This document shows, in pieces, positions 16,553 through 24,124 of a stretch of 28,335 bases of DNA (its first letter is position 1; each line of letters opens with the position of its first letter). The notes under the pieces were generated by a model. It was not told the origin of the DNA. It made no database searches and saw only the letters and a list, made by a program, of their open reading frames with translations. The stretch covers positions 1 to 28,335 of the forward strand of contig NHFZ02000019.1 in assembly GCA_002171275.2 (NCBI GenBank), written 5' to 3'. Source of the DNA: Pelagibacteraceae bacterium TMED124 (GTDB lineage: Bacteria > Pseudomonadota > Alphaproteobacteria > Pelagibacterales > Pelagibacteraceae). A program made the translations under genes and the position numbers.

Positions 16553-18088
16553 TTATTTTAAATAAGATTGTAAGGTTTTGAGGATTCTACTTTTTGTCAC
16601 AATAATACTATTTGCCATATATTGAATATTTTCTGCTGCAGCAAGTGCAGATAAAAGCATAGAAAAGCTAGTGTTAATTTTTTTAGAAATACAAATACTT
16701 AATAAGGCAAGCATAGTATCACCGGTACCAATTTTGTCAGCGACTTTACTAGCAAAAGCTGGACAATCAGTTATTTTTCTTGAAAAGGTATCATAAATTT
16801 TAGCTCCCCTATTTCCTGAAGTTACTGTAGTAAACTTTGATTTCAATTTTTTTGACAGTTCCTTGATTAAAGTATTAACATTATCAACTTTATTTCTAAG
16901 TTCATGACGCATTTCATTTTCGTTTATTATAATTAAATCTGCTCCTTTATATTTTGATATTGTATGATAACCAATATTTGCTGAATTAAGTTGGGCATTT
17001 ACTGCCAAAAATTTTGAATTTTTGATTATTAGTTTAACTGAATCATTAGAAATTAAACCGTGTCCATAGTCTGACACGATCACAACATCATGATTTTTAA
17101 CATATTTCACTAAAAGCTTATTGAATTCTGCTTGTTGTTTGAGATCAAGGGGCTGATCGTTAATTGAGTGTACTCCTAAAACTTTAGTTTTATTTATATT
17201 GTCGACAAATCTTTTCTTTACTATTGTGCAAGATCTTTTTTTTGAAATAAATTTAGTATGGATATTTTTTTGGAGACTTTTTTTAACAAAGTTTTCTTGC
17301 TCTCTTTTCTCACCCAAGCAACTCAACAAACTTATCTTTTTACAAAAAGTTGAAAGATTTTTTGTAATTGCTGCTGCACCACCTAAATATTTTTCACTAT
17401 ATAAGTCTCTCAAAACTAATACAGGTTCTTTTCCTGATTTTCCTAACGCTTCACAGTAGGCATATTCATCAATAATAGTTTCTCCTATTACAAGTACTTT
17501 TAATTTTTCAAATGACTGAAAAATTTTAAATATATTTTTGCTGCTACTTAAGTTTTTATTAGATCTAATTTTATCAAGATATTTTTTTTGATCATTTGTT
17601 AAATTATATCCAAAATTATTTATTATTTTACTTGAGCTGAATAATTCATCGTTTGTATAAAATACTCTACCACCAATCTTTTTCACTGCATTTTCTTCTT
17701 TTCCAATTTTTCCAGTGACATCAAATTTTTTGTTTAGGTAGTCCTTGCCTTTACAATAAATATTTGGTTTAATTAATTTAATTGCTGAAATTGCATCTGG
17801 TGATGTATTTGCTGCAACATAATCTACATTTTTTAATGCCGCTATACATTGCATTCTAAAATCTATTGAAAAAATTGGTCTATTAGGTCCTTTGTTGACA
17901 AAAGAGTCGGGCGTCACTGTTACTATTAAAATATCTCCTTTTTTTTTCGCAGAATTGAAATGTTTTATGTGTCCAATATGAAGCACATCAAAAACTCCGT
18001 GGCAATGCACAACTTTTTTGTTTTTACTTTTTAAAGATTTTATCTTTTTAGATAAATCCAAAAGACTTATAATTTTTTTTGTAGTCAA
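16553..18088 (-). CDS. Nucleotidyltransferase-PfkB kinase fusion, HldE-like with reversed domain order (511 aa)
   Basis: Residues ~25-175 form a cytidylyltransferase-like domain with HxGH as HIGH (37-40) and a C-terminal FSSSKIINNF segment as in RfaE domain II; residues ~190-511 form a PfkB sugar kinase with VIGETIIDEY, a GGAAAITKNL signature and the catalytic GTGD (454-457). E. coli HldE has the kinase first and the nucleotidyltransferase second, so the order here is reversed. The expected activities are phosphorylation of a sugar (often a 7-phosphate) and its activation to an NDP-sugar, but heptose as substrate is not proven because GmhA/GmhB are not seen here. Start is TTG, one base after the epimerase stop. 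Located at the head of the aminotransferase/E1 block. Confidence 0.87.
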   Translation of the reverse strand: MTTKKIISLLDLSKKIKSLKSKNKKVVHCHGVFDVLHIGHIKHFNSAKKKGDILIVTVTPDSFVNKGPNRPIFSIDFRMQCIAALKNVDYVAANTSPDAISAIKLIKPNIYCKGKDYLNKKFDVTGKIGKEENAVKKIGGRVFYTNDELFSSSKIINNFGYNLTNDQKKYLDKIRSNKNLSSSKNIFKIFQSFEKLKVLVIGETIIDEYAYCEALGKSGKEPVLVLRDLYSEKYLGGAAAITKNLSTFCKKISLLSCLGEKREQENFVKKSLQKNIHTKFISKKRSCTIVKKRFVDNINKTKVLGVHSINDQPLDLKQQAEFNKLLVKYVKNHDVVIVSDYGHGLISNDSVKLIIKNSKFLAVNAQLNSANIGYHTISKYKGADLIIINENEMRHELRNKVDNVNTLIKELSKKLKSKFTTVTSGNRGAKIYDTFSRKITDCPAFASKVADKIGTGDTMLALLSICISKKINTSFSMLLSALAAAENIQYMANSIIVTKSRILKTLQSYLK

Positions 18089-18089
18089 T

Positions 18090-19082
18090 TTATGAATTAC
18101 GTTTTTTTACAAGTTGAAACCAAATTTTTGTAGCTTTTTCTATTTTAGATGGTGTCCAAACAGGAGCTTTTTTCCAATAATCAATATTTTGAAGAAGATT
18201 TTTTACTCCTTCTTCAATTTGGATTTTAGGCTTCCAATTTAATTCTTTTTTGATTTTTTTAATATCACCAAGTGATCTATCAGGCTCACCTGGTCTCTTA
18301 GGAATTTTTATTTTTTTTCCACCAATCAAATTAGCAATTTTATTCACTGTCACTTCCCGGCCACCTGCAACATTATAAATTTTTCCAATTTTTTTTGAAT
18401 AAGCTGCTTTTATTATTGCTTTGGTCAAATCTTTAACATGTAAAAAATCTCTTGTTTGCTTTCCGTCTCCTACAATTGTAAGTGGTTTGTTTGAAATTTT
18501 TTGAGCTAAAAAAACTCCAAATACTGCACCATATGCACCTGATGTTCTAGATCTTGGACCATAAATATTAAAAAATCGTAATGATATTGCTGGAAAATTA
18601 AATAACCCTGCCCAATGCATAATCAATTCTTCTGCCTGCCACTTTGTAAACGAATAAGGATATTCAGGTTTGATTTTTTCATTTTCGCTCGTTGGAAATT
18701 TTTTTGGAAATCCATAACAACTTGCAGAGGCAGCATAAATAAATTTTTTTATTTTAGCTTTTGCTGAAGCTTGAAGTATATTGAATGTACCTACAACATT
18801 TGATTTATAATATCTTTCTGGATTTTCTATACTAGGTACTATGTCTGCAAGTGCTGCTAGGTGGAAAACATATTTAATACCTTTGAAGTACCTATCTAAA
18901 TTTTTTTTATTTGAAATATCAACATTTATAATTTTAATATTTTTTTTACTGTGATGGGTTAAATTTGATCTTCTACCTGTCGAAAAGTTGTCTAAAACTG
19001 TAACATGGTGTCCTTGTTTAACTAATTCATCTACAAGATTGCTTCCGATAAAACCAGCTCCTCCTGTTACTAAAGATTTCAT
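18090..19082 (-). CDS. NAD-dependent nucleotide-sugar epimerase (extended SDR, 330 aa)
   Basis: Best fit is a UDP-hexose or UDP-GlcNAc C4 epimerase (WbpP/GalE-like). Cofactor motif GGAGFIG (7-13), HLAA (~74-77), serine at 119-121 (AASASCYG), Y143 and K147 (YSFTK), and RFFNIYGPR with an R-D-F-L segment for nucleotide binding. The SENEKIKPEYPY segment is typical of this class. Length is normal for the family. ATG start, five bases from the next upstream gene. It may provide the substrate for the two aminotransferases or prepare a galacto-configured sugar; the exact substrate is not determined. Confidence 0.85.
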   Translation of the reverse strand: MKSLVTGGAGFIGSNLVDELVKQGHHVTVLDNFSTGRRSNLTHHSKKNIKIINVDISNKKNLDRYFKGIKYVFHLAALADIVPSIENPERYYKSNVVGTFNILQASAKAKIKKFIYAASASCYGFPKKFPTSENEKIKPEYPYSFTKWQAEELIMHWAGLFNFPAISLRFFNIYGPRSRTSGAYGAVFGVFLAQKISNKPLTIVGDGKQTRDFLHVKDLTKAIIKAAYSKKIGKIYNVAGGREVTVNKIANLIGGKKIKIPKRPGEPDRSLGDIKKIKKELNWKPKIQIEEGVKNLLQNIDYWKKAPVWTPSKIEKATKIWFQLVKKRNS

Positions 19083-19087
19083 AAATT

Positions 19088-20086
19088 TTATTTTTTATGT
19101 TGGTAATTCTGATCTATTTTTGAAAAAGATTTTAAATTTTTTTTAATCCAAGCCATAGAGCGATCAATCCCTTTTTCAATTGATATTTGGTCCTTCCAAT
19201 TAAAGTCTTTTCTAATTTTTTTATTAGACAAGTAATAAGATTTATCTCTTCCAGGTTTTTTTGTAGAATAAGTTACTAAATTATCAAAATTGTAATTCAT
19301 TTTTTTGCAAATTAATTTAACTAAATTTTTTATAGAAATAAATTTACTGCCACATATATGATAAATTTCTCCACTTTTACCTCTTTTCATTATAGAGTGT
19401 GTGGCTCTTGAAACATCGTCTATATGAATAAAGTTTCTTCTTGGACGACCCATTCCTTCTAGTCTAATTTTTTTTCTTTTTAGTATTGAGTAGATTGTTC
19501 TTGGAATAATTCTATAGATTCTTTGATATTCACCATAAACATTGCTTGCTCTAATTGAACAATAATTAATCTTATTTCTTTTATTAAGTATTTTAAGAAA
19601 AAGTTCTGGCGTAACTCTAGATACTGCATATGGTGAATTAGGATTGTATGGATTATTTTCTGTTATTTTTCCAGAAGTGCTTCCATAAACTTCGGGGGTA
19701 GAAATATGAATAAGCTTAGTTTTAAATTTAAGTTTAGATATACTGTTGTATAGTTTAGTTGTATTAAAAGAATTCGTATAAAACCAATCCATAGGATATT
19801 CCCAACTTTCGTCAACCATACTTTGACATGCGTAATTGAATATATATGAAGGCTTTGTGGATTTTATTAATTTTAACATTTTATTTTGGTCTTTATTAAC
19901 ATCAAATTTATAAAAATGAAAATTTTTATTTTTTGGATTAAAACGTAAAAACGATTTTTTATTTAGTATAGATCTACTCATTCCGTAAACATTGTATTTT
20001 TTTTGCAAGAGTAGATTAATTAGTGATCCTGCAGAAAAACTATTTGAACCTATAACTATAATTTTTTTATTTTCTTTTTTAACCAT
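19088..20086 (-). CDS. Nucleotide-sugar dehydratase-like SDR with Arg in place of catalytic Lys (332 aa)
   Basis: Extended SDR resembling dTDP-glucose/GDP-mannose 4,6-dehydratases: HISTPEVYGS (~127-136), SPYAVSR, RASNVYG, and RNFIHIDDV are all in order. Two anomalies: the dinucleotide loop reads GSNSFSAG (~13-20) instead of GxTGxxG, and the YxxxK pair is Y153-x3-R157 (codon AGA, one base from lysine AAA). The Lys to Arg change could lower activity or be a subfamily trait. Expected product would be a 4-keto-6-deoxy sugar for the aminotransferases. ATG start; 27 bases after the upstream epimerase. The altered codon was verified on the DNA. Confidence 0.75.
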   Translation of the reverse strand: MVKKENKKIIVIGSNSFSAGSLINLLLQKKYNVYGMSRSILNKKSFLRFNPKNKNFHFYKFDVNKDQNKMLKLIKSTKPSYIFNYACQSMVDESWEYPMDWFYTNSFNTTKLYNSISKLKFKTKLIHISTPEVYGSTSGKITENNPYNPNSPYAVSRVTPELFLKILNKRNKINYCSIRASNVYGEYQRIYRIIPRTIYSILKRKKIRLEGMGRPRRNFIHIDDVSRATHSIMKRGKSGEIYHICGSKFISIKNLVKLICKKMNYNFDNLVTYSTKKPGRDKSYYLSNKKIRKDFNWKDQISIEKGIDRSMAWIKKNLKSFSKIDQNYQHKK

Positions 20087-20113
20087 TTGATAGAATGATA
20101 ATTTGCTTGATCT

Positions 20114-21010
20114 TTAAGTATCTTGTTTTCGTACATTTTTTTTTAACTCGCTAATTGCCATATTTATATTTTTTTTGGGTTTAAAACCAGCTTTTAATAA
20201 TTTTTTTGAGTCAAGATTGTAGCTTCTGTTATCGCTTGTATTTTTTTTAATATTAATTTTAGATTTAATTCTTTTAGAAATATTATTTGCTATTTCTAAA
20301 ATTGACAAATTTTCAAAACCTGCGTTAAAAATTCCATGCTTCAAGTTATTTTTTTTAATAAAAAATAAATAAACTTCAATCAAATCATCAATATGAATAT
20401 TTGGTCTTTTTTGTTTTCCACCAAATACAGTAATTTCTTTTTTTTTAAGTGCTTGAAAGGTAAGCATGTTAACAGTTAAATCCAATCTCATTCTAGGTGA
20501 AAATCCACAGACAGTCGCTGGTCTGATTATTATCACATCTATTTTTTCTTTGTAGGATAGAAGAATTCTCTCAGTTACCATTTTTACCTTATTGTAAGTT
20601 GAAATTGGTTTTAAAGATAAGTCTTCAGTTACTCTTTTTTCTTTTTTAATTCCATAAACAGATCCTGATGAAGCATAAATAATTTTTTTAACTTTATTTT
20701 TAATTAGATGCTCCATAAGTAGATAACTTCCTAGAGATGATGTTTCCCAACTTAAAGTGGGGTTCAAATCTGTCATTGGATCATTAGCTATGCTTGCTAA
20801 ATGAATACATGTATGGACATTTTTAATATCAATCTTGCCGATATCTTTTATGTCCATTTTATAATTCTTTACATTTTTATGTTTTATAAAGTAATTACCA
20901 AAGATATTTTTATCAATATTTATAACCTTATAACCATGCTTTAATAAGGATTTAATTAATTTTACTCCTTTGTAGCCTGAACCCCCTGTAACTAAAATTT
21001 TTTTTGTCAT
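20114..21010 (-). CDS. NAD-dependent epimerase/reductase, extended SDR (298 aa)
   Basis: Nucleotide-sugar SDR with GGSGYKG (9-15) as the cofactor loop, HLASIAND (~70-77), SSGSVYG (~114-120) and Y139-x3-K143 (YNKVK). C-terminal half contains IIRPATVCG and RPNIHIDDL. The ASIANDP and NxSLSWETS region resembles SDRs converting keto sugars in polysaccharide loci. It is short, lacking ~30 residues of typical extended SDRs. ATG two bases after the dehydrogenase gene. Precise reaction uncertain (4-reductase, epimerase or dehydratase). Confidence 0.8.
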   Translation of the reverse strand: MTKKILVTGGSGYKGVKLIKSLLKHGYKVINIDKNIFGNYFIKHKNVKNYKMDIKDIGKIDIKNVHTCIHLASIANDPMTDLNPTLSWETSSLGSYLLMEHLIKNKVKKIIYASSGSVYGIKKEKRVTEDLSLKPISTYNKVKMVTERILLSYKEKIDVIIIRPATVCGFSPRMRLDLTVNMLTFQALKKKEITVFGGKQKRPNIHIDDLIEVYLFFIKKNNLKHGIFNAGFENLSILEIANNISKRIKSKINIKKNTSDNRSYNLDSKKLLKAGFKPKKNINMAISELKKNVRKQDT

Positions 21011-21012
21011 TA

Positions 21013-22053
21013 TTAATTAGTAACTTTTATTAATGCTTTTCCAAAAATTTTTTTGTTCTTGTAATCATTAATTAACTTATTTATTTTTTTAAGAGAATAT
21101 GTTCCGTCAATATATTCTTTAAAATTGAAATTTGTCTTAACAAAAAAGCTTAGATATCTCAAAAGATCTTCTTCTGGTGAAAAATCACCTCCGTATGAGC
21201 CAAGTAATTTTAAACCATAATTTAATTTTAAAGTATTTATAGTTAAATTTTGATTAAATCTTGGAACACCAACCAAAACTGTTTTGCCTCTAGATGGATA
21301 TTTTAAGATTTTTGACAATAATTTTGCTGAACCTGTAGTATCCACAATGTAGTCGTAAAAATTGTTTTTTAAATTTGATATTAATTTATGATCCTCAGTG
21401 TTCTTATATACTTTTGAAGATCCAAAAATTTTACATTTTTTTATAGCTTTCGTTCTTTTTTCAAAAACTTCAATGTTGGATAGTAGCATTTTCCTACAAT
21501 AGTGAATCATTGGAATACCTAAAGCACCTCCACCAAGAATTAAAATATTTTTTCCAAATCTTACATTAAGAATTTTTTCTAGTGTTGATATTGCTACAGG
21601 TATAGAACAACCCATAAGTGGTAAAATTTTTAAATTAAATTTATTTTTGGGAACTTTTGTTAACCTATTTTCAGATACGATTGAATATTCGCTAAATGTT
21701 GTTATTTGACCAGCATTAATACTTTTTGGGTAATCTTTACTCTCATATTTAATTCCACCTGCATCAGATCCATCTGACTTCATCCAGTGAAGGACAACTA
21801 GGTCATTTTTTTTAACTTTATTTACTCCTATTCCGGCTTCAATAACTAGTGCGCAAGCTTCATGACCTAAACAATGAGGTAAAAAATTATCTTTTCCCTT
21901 AATACCTGAAATTTCACCGTATTGGGATGAGCAAAAAGCAGAGTATAATATCTTGACCAAAACTTGATTGGACTCAGGTTTTTTAAATTTAATATTCAAA
22001 AGCTTAAGAGGTTTGTTGCTTTTAGTAATTACTGCTGCTTTGAAATCTTTCAT
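21013..22053 (-). CDS. Zinc-type alcohol dehydrogenase-like protein, MDR family (346 aa)
   Basis: Medium-chain dehydrogenase/reductase acting on an alcohol or sugar-alcohol group with NAD(P). C41 (AFCSSQYG) and H64-E65 in LGHEACALV are the catalytic zinc site region; the Rossmann motif is GGGALGIP (~170). No cysteine-rich structural-zinc loop is seen. The open frame extends to a TTG at 22068, but the ATG at 22053 (MKDFKAAVITKS) is preferred because family N-termini begin just before KAAV. First enzyme gene after the regulator pair; separated from the antiterminator gene by 70 bases. Its role in the sugar pathway (for example ketone formation or reduction) is inferred. Confidence 0.8.
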   Translation of the reverse strand: MKDFKAAVITKSNKPLKLLNIKFKKPESNQVLVKILYSAFCSSQYGEISGIKGKDNFLPHCLGHEACALVIEAGIGVNKVKKNDLVVLHWMKSDGSDAGGIKYESKDYPKSINAGQITTFSEYSIVSENRLTKVPKNKFNLKILPLMGCSIPVAISTLEKILNVRFGKNILILGGGALGIPMIHYCRKMLLSNIEVFEKRTKAIKKCKIFGSSKVYKNTEDHKLISNLKNNFYDYIVDTTGSAKLLSKILKYPSRGKTVLVGVPRFNQNLTINTLKLNYGLKLLGSYGGDFSPEEDLLRYLSFFVKTNFNFKEYIDGTYSLKKINKLINDYKNKKIFGKALIKVTN

Positions 22054-22123
22054 ATTTTGTTTAACCAATGCTCCGCACTTTGCAAAAAGTACACTTTACA
22101 TTCCATTTTTTCATTTTAATTTT
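22054..22123 (-). other. 70-base spacer between antiterminator and first enzyme gene
   Basis: One of the longest spacers in the operon. It can be read as two short overlapping frames starting with ATG: 18 codons from 22106 whose TGA overlaps the dehydrogenase ATG (ATGA), and 17 codons from 22114 (containing CTFC). Neither has a recognisable ribosome site or family. It could be a short leader involved in regulation or a remnant of a lost gene; nothing decides this. Confidence 0.3.
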
Positions 22124-22621
22124 TTATGCTGGAGTAAATAAAAATTCTTTCTTTTTAATTGTCGTTTTTATGTTACCCATTAAAATCTGAATTCTATTTC
22201 TTTGCAAATTAATAATTTGAAAGATTTTGTCAGTAAAAGGTCCAGATGAAAATCTATATTTTTTATTTATTTCTAAATCAAAGAAATTTTTAGAGAGAAA
22301 ACCGTCTTCGCTCTCTAATTCTTTGCACTTACCAATAAATTTTTCTATGTCTTTTTGTGATTCTACAAAACCCTCTAAAAAATATTTTAGTCCTCTTGTA
22401 AATCTCAACGAATTAATTGTTTTTTTACATTCTAAACTTTTATGAAAGCAAAATAAATAATCTCCAAGTAAATTAAACTCTTTATTAATTAATTTATTAT
22501 TTTTAAATTTTTGAATTCGTAATTTTGGAATGTAGATCTTTAATTCTTTACCTAATTTTTCTGTCAAGTCTTCTTTGAGTAAGGCCAGATTTTTTTTATC
22601 AAATTTCAATACTGTCCACAT
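22124..22621 (-). CDS. NusG/RfaH-like transcription antitermination factor (165 aa)
   Basis: Specialised NusG paralogue. The NGN domain spans ~1-105 (MWTVLKFDKKN... LLGDYLFCFHK); a KOW-type domain occupies ~126-165, with SGPFTDKIFQI, RNRIQILMG and KKKEFLFTP. RfaH-like factors bind paused RNA polymerase at an operon's 5' end and suppress termination, allowing long polysaccharide operons to be read through. That matches the ~22-kb run of genes immediately downstream. Its ATG is one base after the MarR-type gene's stop, so both are made together. The pairing of a small EPS-associated MarR protein with a NusG-like protein is a recurrent arrangement in alphaproteobacterial EPS loci. Sequence-specific ops-like target not identified. 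Confidence 0.85.
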   Translation of the reverse strand: MWTVLKFDKKNLALLKEDLTEKLGKELKIYIPKLRIQKFKNNKLINKEFNLLGDYLFCFHKSLECKKTINSLRFTRGLKYFLEGFVESQKDIEKFIGKCKELESEDGFLSKNFFDLEINKKYRFSSGPFTDKIFQIINLQRNRIQILMGNIKTTIKKKEFLFTPA

Positions 22622-22622
22622 T

Positions 22623-22925
22623 TTATTTTCCCTTGAGTTCTTTCTTTAACTCGTCGTATTCACTCATTTTTCTTTTCATGTAATTCAAGGTAAGCTTAGT
22701 TTTTTGTGCAATTCCCTTGGGTGTTAAGACATAAAAGTAGTTAAGTTTATTTGGATTTTTTTTGAAATTTTCTATTTTAATTAAACCTTTTGACTGTAAT
22801 GCTTTTAAACAATAGTTTAATTTTCCCAAACTAAAACCGAGCTCTTCAGCTAGCTCCCGCTGGGTAGATTCGGGATTTTGTTGAATCTTTCTTAAAACAT
22901 CAAAATGGTCTTCTTGGTCCTTCAT
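22623..22925 (-). CDS. MarR-type EPS-associated transcriptional regulator (100 aa)
   Basis: Small winged helix-turn-helix protein, matching the TIGR04176-type EPS-associated MarR family by length and motif: DHFDVLRKIQ at 7-16, the HTH STQRELAEELGFSLGKLNYCL (~20-40; recognition helix SLGKLNYCLKAL), and the wing with a FYVLTPKG segment (~64-71), then a basic coiled tail. Expected to bind palindromic DNA as a dimer. Two 17-bp palindromes lie directly before its ATG (first ends one base upstream), strongly suggesting autoregulation of itself, the NusG-like gene and the downstream operon. There is no evident ribosome-binding site before ATG. Confidence 0.88.
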   Translation of the reverse strand: MKDQEDHFDVLRKIQQNPESTQRELAEELGFSLGKLNYCLKALQSKGLIKIENFKKNPNKLNYFYVLTPKGIAQKTKLTLNYMKRKMSEYDELKKELKGK

Positions 22926-22926
22926 A

Positions 22927-22943
22927 TGTTCAATTATTGAACA
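22927..22943. promoter_or_regulatory. Candidate operator 1: 17-bp perfect palindrome
   Basis: TGTTCAATTATTGAACA is a perfect palindrome around its central base (arms TGTTCAAT/ATTGAACA), separated from the regulator ATG (22925) by one base. The flanking A/T pair extends it to 19 bp. Its reverse complement is identical to the second site at 22950. A MarR-type dimer binding site is the simplest reading. On the minus-strand transcript the two sites would also fold into a 17-bp stem with a 6-base loop ending next to the AUG. Confidence 0.75.
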
Positions 22944-22949
22944 TTCTAT

Positions 22950-22966
22950 TGTTCAATAATTGAACA
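22950..22966. promoter_or_regulatory. Candidate operator 2: 17-bp perfect palindrome
   Basis: TGTTCAATAATTGAACA is also a perfect odd-centred palindrome and the exact reverse complement of operator 1. The centres are 23 bp apart, with a 6-bp spacer (TTCTAT) between sites, close to two helical turns. It lies downstream of the -10-like box at 22987, as expected for a repressor site in the 5' untranslated region. Confidence 0.75.
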
Positions 22967-22986
22967 GTAAAGGTTTTTCTTAAATT

Positions 22987-22992
22987 ATTATA
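22987..22992 (-). promoter_or_regulatory. Candidate -10 box of the MarR/RfaH operon
   Basis: The minus strand reads TATAAT at 22992..22987, a consensus -10, in the 131-base gap between the SGNH gene and the regulator. No good -35 lies 16-18 bp upstream (ACACAC-type sequence). A second arrangement, TTGTAC (23033..23028) with an 18-base spacer to TATAGG (23009..23004), is also possible. Transcription would start near 22980 or 22997, and both operators would lie downstream of it, in the leader. In such AT-rich DNA a TATAAT alone is weak evidence. Confidence 0.4.
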
Positions 22993-23056
22993 ATTTTTAC
23001 TGACCTATAGTGTGTGTAAAACGGAAGGTACAACTATATGTTGTAATAAGAAACTT

Positions 23057-24115
23057 CTAATTTTTGTTAGTTTTATTAATAATTTTTATTAATTCTGGAG
23101 CGATGATATTTGCTATTTCTTGAGATCCTTTTGGCGTTGTGTGAATGCCATCCCACCAAAAATCAAATTTGCCATCTAATTTAGACGCAAGATCTATACA
23201 TTCATATTCTTTAATTTTACAGTGATTTATTAAAGATAAATTCAAAGCTACAAGCGCTGTATTATTAAAACCTTCGGCTGTTAATTGGTTTATAAAAATT
23301 GGAATTGCATTAATTTTAGTAGTTTCTACATGTAGCCTATCCACTCTAGAAATATAAACATTTATAAGTTTTTTATGTTTGGTTAAAACAGTATTAGAGT
23401 CATTATTATTTTTAAAATCTTTATAACTTAAAAACTTTGTGTTGCTTGATCTATATTTTTTAATCCCTTCATCAAAATCATAAAGAAGTTTTTTTTCTGA
23501 TTTGTGGTATTTGTGTTTTATTTTTCTTGCAAAATCATAAAGTAAACTTCTTGATTTAATATTATCCCAAATTCTTTCATATTTAGTGTCGCTCAAAATT
23601 TTACCATCTTGGAATTCATTTCTAAGTTCCTGGTCTGCATACTGATCGTTTATTCCTATGTAATAAATAATATATCTAGGTTTAAAATCTTTAAGTCTCG
23701 GAAACCAATACTTTAGATTAGAAAGATGTCCTCTAGTTGACTGGCCTTCAATGCCAGCATTTGAAATTTTTATCTTTATATTTTTTTGAGAAAGTTTTTG
23801 ATTTAACATTTCTGTAATAGTATACCTTTCTGGCTTATATCTTTCGTCTGTCGTGCTGCCTCCTATAATTACCGCTGATATATCTTGGAGCGGAACATCT
23901 TCTCCTCTAAATGCATAATAATTTCTTTTATAAATAAATTCGATTGGTTTTTCCTGATAGTTTACAATATATGTCGCTTTTCTTAAACGATGCTCTCTAA
24001 CATAAGGTCCAAGATTATTTTTATCAAACCAATGACCAAAAAATATCTCTATCAATGATATTATTGCTAAAGTAACAATTGTATTTATTGATAGTATTTT
24101 CAAAAATTTTTTCAC
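23057..24115 (-). CDS. Membrane-anchored SGNH/GDSL hydrolase (352 aa), SxtL-like position
   Basis: SGNH-fold hydrolase or O-acyl/acetyltransferase-like esterase exposed outside the cytoplasmic membrane. Residues ~7-26 are a hydrophobic N-terminal segment (signal anchor). The four blocks are all visible: S87 in GGSTTDE, G121 in SNAGIEGQST, N156 in YIGINDQ, and D322-x-x-H325 in WWDGIHTTPKG. Start codon is GTG at 24115, nine bases from the carbamoyltransferase stop. A GDSL-lipase gene (sxtL) accompanies the carbamoyltransferase sxtI in saxitoxin clusters, which is the basis for the comparison. Substrate is unknown; removal or transfer of an acyl group on the surface glycan is plausible. It is the last gene before the regulatory gap. 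Confidence 0.82.
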   Translation of the reverse strand: MKKFLKILSINTIVTLAIISLIEIFFGHWFDKNNLGPYVREHRLRKATYIVNYQEKPIEFIYKRNYYAFRGEDVPLQDISAVIIGGSTTDERYKPERYTITEMLNQKLSQKNIKIKISNAGIEGQSTRGHLSNLKYWFPRLKDFKPRYIIYYIGINDQYADQELRNEFQDGKILSDTKYERIWDNIKSRSLLYDFARKIKHKYHKSEKKLLYDFDEGIKKYRSSNTKFLSYKDFKNNNDSNTVLTKHKKLINVYISRVDRLHVETTKINAIPIFINQLTAEGFNNTALVALNLSLINHCKIKEYECIDLASKLDGKFDFWWDGIHTTPKGSQEIANIIAPELIKIINKTNKN

Positions 24116-24124
24116 GGAAAGAGT

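Noticed and set aside
22969..23056. Short inverted repeat ACAAC-TATAT-GTTGT at 23030-23044 as a terminator after the SGNH gene
   Set aside because: The stem is only 5 bp, AT-containing, and is not followed by a clean T-run on the minus strand.
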